DNA from: CAZXVU01 sp964644465
Lineage (GTDB): Bacteria; Chlamydiota; Chlamydiia; Chlamydiales; SM23-39
Direction: 5' to 3'
Length of the DNA stretch: 12,425 bases
NCBI GenBank assembly: GCA_964644465.1
Contig: CAZXVU010000061.1
Coordinates: 1-12,425 of the forward strand
A program made the translations under genes and the position numbers. Positions within the stretch are counted from its first letter, which is position 1; each line of letters opens with the position of its first letter. The notes beneath the pieces are model-generated. The model made no database searches and had not been told where the DNA came from. It saw only the letters and a list, made by a program, of their open reading frames with translations. Shown piece by piece: positions 6,468-12,425 of this stretch.

Positions 6468-6493
6468 GTCGAAATTAAGCCCTTAAATATACA
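6466..6493 (+). promoter_or_regulatory. Candidate promoter for the barrel protein operon
   Basis: TTGTCG (6466-6471), a 16-bp spacer and TATACA (6488-6493) are the best boxes in the 46-bp divergent gap. The -10 box ends nine bases before the ATG at 6503 and no Shine-Dalgarno sequence is seen, so the transcript would be leaderless or nearly so. Alternatively the true promoter lies further upstream, inside the PspC gene. Confidence 0.35.
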
Positions 6494-6502
6494 CTACGTG
6501 AC

Positions 6503-7465
6503 ATGAATTTTTCTTGGAAATCGTTCTTTCTACTCCCTCTCGGCCTTTTTGCGACGGTCAATGAGCCTTTAAGATGCGAATGGTCTACGGGCTATCGCAA
6601 TGACCGGATCCATTGGCACTTGCAGAACCCCGGAGATGACTCCGCTATAACATATGTGGAGTTGAATCGGGATGTTGAATTCTGGGAAAACGCCCTCACC
6701 TTTAAGGTGATCCATCGGGATCTCTCTTTCTTAGTCCGGGGAGCCTATGGAACTTTTGGCAGGGGAACTCTTTTCCAAAAATTCAGCGATCTCAATTTTA
6801 CTGCAGAGCAGCCCCATTTCGAATTCGACACATCGGGATGGACGGCCGACGCTTCGGGCTATTTTGGATATGCGGTGAATCTCACAGCCGACCGGACCTA
6901 CAAGGTGATCCTCACGCCGCTTTTGGGTTTCTCAGGACATTTTGAGCGGTTGGAAAGGAACAATGGGCGGCCTGAACCCTTCGAGTCGGAAAATGCCGTT
7001 GGGGCCAACTCTTATACGATGTTCTCCCATCCAAACGACCTTCGGATGAGCTGGTATGGCTTTTTCCTGGGGGCCGGCTTCACGATCGAGCCGGGAGGCA
7101 GAATGCTCTTCAATGGAGGGTATACCTATCATTGGGTCCATGCGCGGATCCATACTTCGGTCGAACGGGAAGTCCTTTTAGGAACTCCTGCGGTCAGCGA
7201 TCAGATCACCTCCTTTTCCATGAAGGCAAGCGAAGGGGGAAATTTGGGCCACACTGGATGGGGACAAGTCGACTTTATGCTCGATTGTTTTTGGCGACTT
7301 GGAGTCGGTGGACAAATCCATTATTTCTCCTCCAAAGTTTTTAGAACGACGCTCCACCAAGAAGTCGAATCTTCCACCGGCAGTATCAATAGCGATGTCG
7401 ATCAAAATGTAAAGATTCGCTGGACTCCGATCTCTGGCTGGGTTCAAATTTCCAGGCAATTCTGA
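6503..7465 (+). CDS. Predicted outer-membrane beta-barrel protein
   Basis: A 320-residue protein. The N-terminus (MNFSWKSFFLLPLGLFATV) is a signal peptide with a basic residue at K6 and a hydrophobic core at 7-18. The cleavage site is unclear, somewhere in 17-25. The mature part is rich in aromatic residues and glycine and shows repeated alternating polar/apolar strands (such as YGFFLGAGFTIEPG, MLFNGGYTYHWVHARI and VGGQIHYFSS), ending in WVQISRQF. A terminal phenylalanine is the usual signal for BAM-dependent insertion. No enzymatic motif is recognised and no specific family is claimed. It could be a porin-like or structural protein of the chlamydial-type envelope. Its stop overlaps the start of the methyltransferase gene (TGATG), so the two are coupled. 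Confidence 0.75.
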   Translation: MNFSWKSFFLLPLGLFATVNEPLRCEWSTGYRNDRIHWHLQNPGDDSAITYVELNRDVEFWENALTFKVIHRDLSFLVRGAYGTFGRGTLFQKFSDLNFTAEQPHFEFDTSGWTADASGYFGYAVNLTADRTYKVILTPLLGFSGHFERLERNNGRPEPFESENAVGANSYTMFSHPNDLRMSWYGFFLGAGFTIEPGGRMLFNGGYTYHWVHARIHTSVEREVLLGTPAVSDQITSFSMKASEGGNLGHTGWGQVDFMLDCFWRLGVGGQIHYFSSKVFRTTLHQEVESSTGSINSDVDQNVKIRWTPISGWVQISRQF

Positions 7466-8241
7466 TGAACGATCCCCATTCTTATCCTCACAGAAACGCG
7501 AAATGGCCTCCAAAAGATCAGCTGGTGATCGGGGTTCATGTAATTCAAGAATTGCTCGATCATGCTCCAGAGCGGCTGATCCGCATTTTCACGGTTCGAG
7601 AAAAGGGGGAGCGGAAATCGGAGCTCCTTGCGGCCTGCGAAAAAAAGGGGATTCCGATTGCCTATGCAAGCTTCGATGATCTATCAAAAATGTCAGGATC
7701 TGAATCGCACCAGTCGATGGTAGCCCACATCAAAGGGAGATCGTTTTTAGATGTGAAGGAGTTCCTGGAAAAGACCGAGGACCAAGAAAGAGTTTTCGTA
7801 TTGATGTTGGATCAGATCTTCGATCCCCAAAATTTTGGAGCGATCTTACGCAGCGCTGAGTGTCTTGGAGCCGATGCGGTCGCTTGGTCGAAGAATAGAG
7901 GCTGCGATCTCACCCCTGTTGTCGCAAAATCGAGCTGCGGCGCGAGCGAGATCATTCCGCTGATCCGGATTTCAAATCTTGCAGACTCAGTCGATAAATT
8001 CCAGAAGGGAGGATTTGAAGTAGTAGCAGCCCTTTTGGATCCCAAATCAGAAAGCGCTTTCGGTTTCACATATGCTCCGAAAACAGTCCTTATCGTAGGC
8101 TCGGAAGGAGAGGGGATACAGCCTTTAATCCAGAAAAAAGCCGATAGATCCATCTATATCCCTATGTCAGGCAAAATCGAATCTTTGAACGTCGCCCAAG
8201 CCACTGCAGTGCTACTGGCTCTTAGATCATCCAGGAATTAG
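7465..8241 (+). CDS. rlmB: RlmB/TrmH-type RNA 2'-O-ribose methyltransferase
   Basis: A 258-residue SPOUT (SpoU) methyltransferase. The N-terminal substrate-binding domain (about 20-90) keeps the GVHVIQELL start and HQSMVA (82-87), corresponding to HQGxxA of RlmB. The trefoil-knot SAM domain has all three motifs: motif 1 DPQNFGAILRSAECLGAD (120-137) with N123 and catalytic R129, motif 2 IVGSEGEGI (210-218), and motif 3 IPMSGKIESLNVAQATAV (232-249). RlmB methylates G2251 of 23S rRNA. TrmH-family relatives with the same motifs act on tRNA or other rRNA sites, so the target base is likely but not proven. The ATG at 7465 shares its first base with the barrel-gene stop. The 3' end overlaps the phosphatase gene on the other strand by four bases (8238-8241). 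Confidence 0.88.
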   Translation: MNDPHSYPHRNAKWPPKDQLVIGVHVIQELLDHAPERLIRIFTVREKGERKSELLAACEKKGIPIAYASFDDLSKMSGSESHQSMVAHIKGRSFLDVKEFLEKTEDQERVFVLMLDQIFDPQNFGAILRSAECLGADAVAWSKNRGCDLTPVVAKSSCGASEIIPLIRISNLADSVDKFQKGGFEVVAALLDPKSESAFGFTYAPKTVLIVGSEGEGIQPLIQKKADRSIYIPMSGKIESLNVAQATAVLLALRSSRN

Positions 8242-10463
8242 CTGTCAGAATTTTCAAGATCGAAGAGGTCGAAATCCTTCATGCCATAAAGGAGAGAATG
8301 GCTGACTACTTTAGTATATCGCTCTTTGATCTGTCTGATAGAGAAAGGCTCTCTAGCATTCACGAGCAATTTCAAAGGAGCGGAGATCGGTGTGCCTAGG
8401 CCGTAAACAATCGCTTTAACGCCCCACCATTTTGGCCGGACTTTGCAATATTTGTAGATAGAGTAGCCTGTAGCATAGACAATTCCAGGGATACAAGCAG
8501 CGATAGTTGCACCAATAGCTTTTAAGACTTTTCCATTTTTCGCCATTTTGTATTGCGGCAAGATTTTTTCTAAAGTCTTGTTCAATTTGCTGAAACTCTT
8601 GTCTTTATTGGGGATTCCTTTCACCCAAGAGCGCGCTTTATGATAGGTCCCTTTAAGACCTAATTTAAAGATCGCTCCCAAAGCTCCTAGAATCTGGAAA
8701 ACAATGGGGGGAACAAAATACGCAAGGATTCCTCCGACAAAGAGGCCGGCGGCTTTTAGGTTAGTGACAATCCAGCGCTTTTTCCAGTTAGCCTGCTTTA
8801 CCAAATAGCGCAGAGGTAAAAGATCTTGCAGAGCGGGATGCTGAGCAGGGCCGCGATTGAACTTATATCCTTTTTTGCCGCGGGAAAATTCAGTGATTTT
8901 CACCCCTTTATGCAAGTTATAGGCAAAGAGTTCTCTGAACGGATAGTAGGCAATAGTGCTTTTTTCGGAGCCCTCGGGGATTTTTGGCTCAAACTTAATG
9001 GTATTCAGTTGGAAGACGGCATAACGGCCATTTTTTCTCGGGATCTCTTTTCCAGTCCGGATCCATTGTTTCATCGCAGTCACTAGGGCAGCTTCCACAT
9101 TCGTTCTGTCGACGCAGCTTTTGCAATGGATGATGATGGGGATATCGAGAAGATGGCAAAGATAGGCCCTAGCAAGCAGTTCTTGCCAAGGTTTCAGCGT
9201 GCCGCTTCTTAAAAAGAAGATTGTATCTTTGATCTGCGTTTGGCGGACAATATTGTAGGAGGGGAGTTTTGCTTCCGCTCTCTGAAATAACATCTCATCG
9301 GCGGCTCTTGTCTGCTCTCGCGCATCGAGTTCTCCAGATAGAGCTTCAGGAAGGATCTTTTCCGCAGTATTCATATAATTGAACTGACTTGCGGCGATGG
9401 GGACTGGGCGAACGCGGACGCGGTAGACGGTGCCGTTTTCAGGGTCGGTGATCAATATTGGCTTATCGCGGTATTCCTCTTCGAGCTGCCGGTAGCCCTC
9501 CACTTCTTTGTCGAACATGCGGCGCTCGCCGCCGTGCATCATAGGAAGGAGAGATTGGACAGCAAATTCAAATTCATACTCGCCGTTGGCACCCCTTGTT
9601 ATCCCTTGAGATTTCGCAGCTGATTCGGGATTTCTGAAGAGATTCATTTGGCTCAAGAAAGAGAACCGCACCATATCTTCCGCGGTTTTAAGATTATAGA
9701 CCCTTCCAGCAAGGCAATCGACAGATCCGTCTTCCGCTTCGATGGAGCGCATCAAAGTGACTTCATTATAGGCATCGACATAGCGGTTGAAGCTGGAGGC
9801 AACAGAGTTGGGGATCAGGCCATTGCGGGCTACAATTTCAGAAGAGGTAAAAGATTGCTGACCTCCAAAGAAGTTTTGCATATCATCTTGGAGCTCAATA
9901 TTCATTTGATAGTTCTGCCGCTCGACATTACTCATCGCAATTCCAATGAGCGTATCGCGCGTTTTCGCTTTTGCAGGATCGTAATCAGGGCCAGCGAGTT
10001 TCTTCGTTACTCTGCGGAGGAAGTCAGCTTCGCTTTCGTTGGCAAGTTGAGGTGTTCTTGCATAGTCGATGCCGTCTAGATAGTGAGGCTCGTCGATATT
10101 TCTGAAAGTGACCCTGGCTCTATCTTCTTTAAAAATAGGGTCCTCGGGGTCATTGACCTTTTCAGGATCAGGGATTTCAGTTTTAACAGTCCCTTCATCC
10201 AGGATGGAGCGCACTTCGGACCATTGAGCGGGATCTCTTGGCATTTGCCTGTCATCTTTTGTAAAGATGGTTCGTTTTGTGATCCGGGCAATATCAATAG
10301 GGGAAAGGTCTGGATTTTGAGCGAATGCAGCCTGCAATTGCCGAGCGGCGACTTGGGTCAGTTTTTGACGCGCCTCTTCGGATATGTCAGGGCCTTTGAA
10401 TTTTAGACGGTAATTAACTCCGCCGATTTGAATAGGATCTAATTCTGTTTTTACGGTTATCAT
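8238..10463 (-). CDS. Putative CX5R (Sac/SopB-like) phosphoinositide phosphatase with membrane-type C-terminus
   Basis: A 741-residue protein of unrecognised family. The strongest motif is IIIHCKSCVDRTN (443-455): a strand, then C447-x5-R453 followed by T-N. This is the P-loop of cysteine phosphatases and looks like a blend of Sac-domain lipid phosphatases (C-x2-C-L-D-R-T-N) and SopB/IpgD/INPP4 enzymes (C-K-S-x-x-D-R-T). A phosphoinositide or inositol-phosphate substrate is therefore likely but inferred. The first ~400 residues are charged and mostly helical, with no signal peptide. The C-terminal third has two hydrophobic blocks (about 566-603 and 646-672), the first split by a proline pair like the bilobed segments of chlamydial inclusion-membrane proteins. 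The ATG at 10463 has no Shine-Dalgarno site, but the leader is very A/T-rich. A type III effector is a reasonable guess. Confidence 0.72.
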   Translation of the reverse strand: MITVKTELDPIQIGGVNYRLKFKGPDISEEARQKLTQVAARQLQAAFAQNPDLSPIDIARITKRTIFTKDDRQMPRDPAQWSEVRSILDEGTVKTEIPDPEKVNDPEDPIFKEDRARVTFRNIDEPHYLDGIDYARTPQLANESEADFLRRVTKKLAGPDYDPAKAKTRDTLIGIAMSNVERQNYQMNIELQDDMQNFFGGQQSFTSSEIVARNGLIPNSVASSFNRYVDAYNEVTLMRSIEAEDGSVDCLAGRVYNLKTAEDMVRFSFLSQMNLFRNPESAAKSQGITRGANGEYEFEFAVQSLLPMMHGGERRMFDKEVEGYRQLEEEYRDKPILITDPENGTVYRVRVRPVPIAASQFNYMNTAEKILPEALSGELDAREQTRAADEMLFQRAEAKLPSYNIVRQTQIKDTIFFLRSGTLKPWQELLARAYLCHLLDIPIIIHCKSCVDRTNVEAALVTAMKQWIRTGKEIPRKNGRYAVFQLNTIKFEPKIPEGSEKSTIAYYPFRELFAYNLHKGVKITEFSRGKKGYKFNRGPAQHPALQDLLPLRYLVKQANWKKRWIVTNLKAAGLFVGGILAYFVPPIVFQILGALGAIFKLGLKGTYHKARSWVKGIPNKDKSFSKLNKTLEKILPQYKMAKNGKVLKAIGATIAACIPGIVYATGYSIYKYCKVRPKWWGVKAIVYGLGTPISAPLKLLVNAREPFSIRQIKERYTKVVSHSLLYGMKDFDLFDLENSDS

Positions 10464-10479
10464 AATTAGTTAATATTAT

Positions 10480-10509
10480 AATATATATCATATATAAAAT
10501 CATTTACAA
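10480..10509 (-). promoter_or_regulatory. Candidate promoter of the phosphatase gene
   Basis: On the minus strand, TTGTAA (10509-10504), an 18-bp spacer and TATATT (10485-10480) lie in a stretch that is almost pure A/T (10464-10500). A perfect TATAAT (10480-10475) overlaps it but lacks a -35 box at the right distance. Transcription would start about ten bases before the ATG, giving a very short leader without a ribosome site. Confidence 0.35.
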
Positions 10510-10585
10510 AAGTTCAATAAATGTTTATCTAGTTGGAGGCCTGTTAGAGGGTGGCTACAAAGTCAGCAATCCTGCAGATTTTGAG

Positions 10586-10676
10586 GGATTTTTGATGAGA
10601 TTTTGCTTGGCTTTGAGGCGACCATATACGACAGCTTATAGGCGCCGAAGGACCAAGCAGAAGATCGCAAAAAGAC
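10586..10676. repeat. Imperfect palindromic repeat, GATGAG family, copy 2
   Basis: The left end (10590-10604) has ttttgatgagatttt exactly as in copy 1 (19-33). The right end on the opposite strand gives tttttgcgatcttctgcttgg, pairing with ttttgatgagattttgcttgg across a central stem (ggcgacc/ggcgcc). It lies between the phosphatase and the 100-residue protein, both on the minus strand, and together with A/T-rich DNA it fills the 230-bp gap 10464-10693. No ORF or RNA gene is seen in it. Confidence 0.55.
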
Positions 10677-10693
10677 CCAAAAGATGCGATTGA

Positions 10694-10996
10694 TCACTTT
10701 GTAGGCATCCTCTTAGGCCAGGTGAGGGATAGGCCGCTTCGGCCATGAAAGGAGAACCAGGCGGCGACGTCGACTTCGAGGGTTTTGGCCTTAGCCACCA
10801 CTTCCATCAGCTCCTCCCAATTCCCGGAGAACGCCGCCTCGTCCAATAGCCCCAAAAGTTCATTGTAATAAATATCATCAGTATCGATCATACCTTCGCT
10901 GATGCACCGATCGAGGCTGGCTTTTAAAGCCTCCAGATTCTCGACCGCATCATCTTTAGCGTCTAAAAAAAGGAGCTTGTTTGGGTCTTTAGCCAT
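10694..10996 (-). CDS. Acidic helical protein of unknown function
   Basis: A 100-residue protein. Residues 10-75 are strongly acidic and leucine/alanine-rich, consistent with three or four amphipathic helices (AVENLEALKASLDRC, YYNELLGLLDEAA, WEELMEVVAKAKTL). The last 20 residues change character to a basic, aromatic tail (WFSFHGRSGLSLTWPKRM). No signal peptide, membrane helix or known motif is seen. The size and acidity would suit a small chaperone or regulator of a neighbouring secreted protein, but this is context only. The ATG at 10996 has no Shine-Dalgarno site. The upstream DNA is extremely A/T-rich, with possible boxes TTGCAA (11032-11027) and TATATA (11009-11004). It is divergent from the repeat protein at 11117. 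Confidence 0.6.
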   Translation of the reverse strand: MAKDPNKLLFLDAKDDAVENLEALKASLDRCISEGMIDTDDIYYNELLGLLDEAAFSGNWEELMEVVAKAKTLEVDVAAWFSFHGRSGLSLTWPKRMPTK

Positions 10997-11053
10997 AAAT
11001 ATTTATATATCATAGTAAATATTTTATTGCAAATGTATAATGATTAATTAGAA

Positions 11054-11082
11054 TTAACAAAAATTCATTATACTGCTATAAT
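11054..11082 (+). promoter_or_regulatory. Strong extended -10 promoter of the repeat protein gene
   Basis: TTAACA (11054-11059, 5/6), a 17-bp spacer and a perfect TATAAT (11077-11082) preceded by TGC, an extended -10 element. The start of transcription would be near 11089, giving a leader of about 28 nt with AAGGA at 11104-11108, eight bases before the ATG. This is the best promoter in the window and predicts high expression. Confidence 0.75.
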
Positions 11083-11116
11083 TATCCGAAAAGATTTTAA
11101 AATAAGGAAACAAGGC

Positions 11117-12425
11117 ATGTCTGCGAAATTTCAAGTTACCCCGAATAATATTCGGAATTTAGGGGAAGATTTCTCCATAGCAATTACCACAGCTTTACAA
11201 GACGGATCTTTACAGACCGATACAGGGATCAAAACTGTTCAGCGATTAATCACCCAGGCCCAAGCCAATCTAGCTAGAGCTTTTAGCAAAGTTACAGACG
11301 ATGTGGCTAAGCAAAAAGTCAAAGGCCAAGATACCACTGTTGGCGCCCTTCTCGAAGCTACAAAACAGAAGATCGAAACATCTGTCGCTACTGCAACAGA
11401 AGCTTTCGCAACATTCGAAGCTGCGAAAAAAGCCGAAGCAGAAGCTCAAGACCTCGCTCGACTAGCCCAAGAACAAGCAATCGTTCCTCCTCCTGCAGCT
11501 GAGCCTGAAGCAGCTACAGAAGCTCCAGCAGAAGAACCCGTTCCAGCCCTCCTTGAACCAGTAGTACAAGAAGAAGCATTGCCAGCAGCTGAAACTGTGG
11601 CGCAAGAAGAAGCCGAAGTTCAAGTTGACCCAACTCAACCAGAGGCTGAACCTGCTTTAGTCGCACCTAAGACGAATAGTCCTTTCGGAGCTAGAACAGG
11701 AATATTTCAAATTGGAGACCGTCCTGAAGGATTTTGGCCTGCTTCCTTTCCTCTTCTCAGCGACCCTACACAAGCTACTGTTCAACTAGATACACCAGCC
11801 CCGACTCCTGAAGCGGTCCAAACTGTTTCTACTCTTCATATCGATGTTCCGCCCCCTGAGTCTGCTACTGATATAGTTGCTGAAGATCTTCGAAGCGGTG
11901 ATGATGACTCTCAACCCACAACTCCATTACAAGCTGGACATATTCATGGAGCAGGGTTAGAGGAAACACCACCTACTTCTCCACGAGCTACTGAACCTGC
12001 TGCTAATACCACAACTACTACTGTAACTACAGATGTCCCAGCGCCTGTTAAGTCAGCGTCTAAATGCAATAAATGGACATGGTCAGCTCTTTCTACTCTT
12101 CCCCTTTCTTATGCTGCCATTTATAATAGAGAAGAAATAATGGCCTTCCTTGAAAAGCATGGTCAAGCTGGCCTCGACTTTATAAATACTAACGGTCCTA
12201 AGGCCCTAGAGTACATTAGAGCCAATGCTAGTTTGGACTTCGTTAAAACAAACGGTCAAGTTGCTTTGAAATTCGTAAGCACCAATGGTCAGGCTGCTTT
12301 GGACTTCGTTAAAGTAAACGGCGGTCAAGCTACTGTAGATTTCGTTACAACAAACGGTCAAGCTGCTATGGGCTTCTTAAGCACAAAAGCAAGTGCCGCT
12401 CAGGATTTTGCTGTTACTCATTATC
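11117..12425 (+). CDS. Large 11-residue-repeat protein, 3' end outside window
   Basis: Open from the ATG at 11117 (AAGGA eight bases upstream) to the window end: 436 residues, no stop. Residues 1-120 are polar and helical, with a coiled-coil-like alanine/glutamate stretch (about 78-119). Residues 121-325 are low-complexity, rich in Pro, Ala, Glu and Thr (PPPAAEPEAATEAP, NTTTTTVTT) and probably disordered. A short hydrophobic segment, WTWSALSTLPLSYAAIY, lies at about 320-336. From 344 at least eight tandem repeats of about 11 residues follow, consensus F-[VIL]-x-T-N-G-Q-A-A-L-D. Eleven-residue periodicity suits a long amphipathic helix or right-handed coiled coil, as in synuclein- or perilipin-type lipid-surface binders. 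No Sec signal is seen. Codons favour T-ending forms (gct, act, gtt) more than in the neighbours. Function unknown; a secreted host-directed protein is plausible. Confidence 0.8.
   Translation, partial: MSAKFQVTPNNIRNLGEDFSIAITTALQDGSLQTDTGIKTVQRLITQAQANLARAFSKVTDDVAKQKVKGQDTTVGALLEATKQKIETSVATATEAFATFEAAKKAEAEAQDLARLAQEQAIVPPPAAEPEAATEAPAEEPVPALLEPVVQEEALPAAETVAQEEAEVQVDPTQPEAEPALVAPKTNSPFGARTGIFQIGDRPEGFWPASFPLLSDPTQATVQLDTPAPTPEAVQTVSTLHIDVPPPESATDIVAEDLRSGDDDSQPTTPLQAGHIHGAGLEETPPTSPRATEPAANTTTTTVTTDVPAPVKSASKCNKWTWSALSTLPLSYAAIYNREEIMAFLEKHGQAGLDFINTNGPKALEYIRANASLDFVKTNGQVALKFVSTNGQAALDFVKVNGGQATVDFVTTNGQAAMGFLSTKASAAQDFAVTHY
12146..12406 (+). repeat. Tandem 33-bp (11-codon) repeats, eight units
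   Basis: Units start at 12146, 12179, 12212, 12239, 12272, 12305, 12341 and 12374. Most are 33 bp; the third is 27 bp (two codons lost) and the sixth is 36 bp (one extra glycine codon). Typical DNA core: ttcgtt..aacggtcaagctgct. All length changes keep the frame. Units 4-7 are the most alike and the outer ones are degenerate, the usual picture of repeats growing from the middle. The array probably continues past the window end. Confidence 0.85.

Noticed and set aside
9648..10079. A 143-codon open frame on the + strand inside the phosphatase gene
   Set aside because: It is antisense to a coding region with a clear active-site motif and coherent composition, has no ribosome site, and its translation shows no recognisable domain or natural composition.

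Overview
The window looks like chromosome from an environmental chlamydia (Chlamydiota, probably order Parachlamydiales, perhaps Waddlia-like). This is an inference from gene content and style, not from a marker gene. Pointers are tandem SET-domain proteins of the chlamydial NUE type, a CX5R phosphatase with a bilobed hydrophobic C-terminal region like that of inclusion-membrane proteins, a glpK-glpD pair, an outer-membrane barrel without close resemblance to common families, and short genes with E. coli-like -35/-10 boxes. Legionella-like intracellular gammaproteobacteria also carry SET and ankyrin effectors and cannot be excluded. No rRNA, tRNA, transposase gene or CRISPR array is visible.

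Layout. 1-141 holds an imperfect palindromic repeat. 142-495 (-) is a small BamE/SmpA-like lipoprotein. 496-888 holds a good promoter and a small ORF of 63 codons, whose 3' part overlaps a second short frame that may be the continuation of a frameshifted gene. 885-3943 (-) is the glpK-glpD operon for glycerol use, coupled through a TGATG overlap. 3944-4210 and 5872-6045 each hold a copy of a highly structured ~130-150 bp inverted repeat, and between them lie two overlapping, paralogous SET-domain protein genes (4211-5871, +). After that come a double-PspC membrane protein (-), divergent from an outer-membrane barrel gene that is translationally coupled to an rlmB-type rRNA 2'-O-methyltransferase gene (+). 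The methyltransferase runs tail-to-tail, with a 4-bp overlap, into a 741-residue protein carrying an HCKSCVDRTN active site (-).

The right end looks like an effector neighbourhood. Upstream of the phosphatase gene is a second copy of the GATGAG palindrome. It is followed by an unknown acidic 100-residue protein (-) and, divergent from it and behind a near-consensus extended -10 promoter, a large protein cut by the window end. That protein has an alpha-helical N-terminus, a long Pro/Ala/Glu/Thr-rich middle and at least eight tandem 11-residue repeats of the form F-V-x-T-N-G-Q-A-A-L-D.

The most interesting items are the hybrid Sac/SopB-like phosphatase with its membrane-type tail, the undecapeptide-repeat protein, and the ANK-SET/SET gene pair bracketed by copies of one palindromic element. 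Together they suggest a set of host-directed proteins for chromatin, phosphoinositides and possibly membrane surfaces. Secretion is not proven by the sequence.
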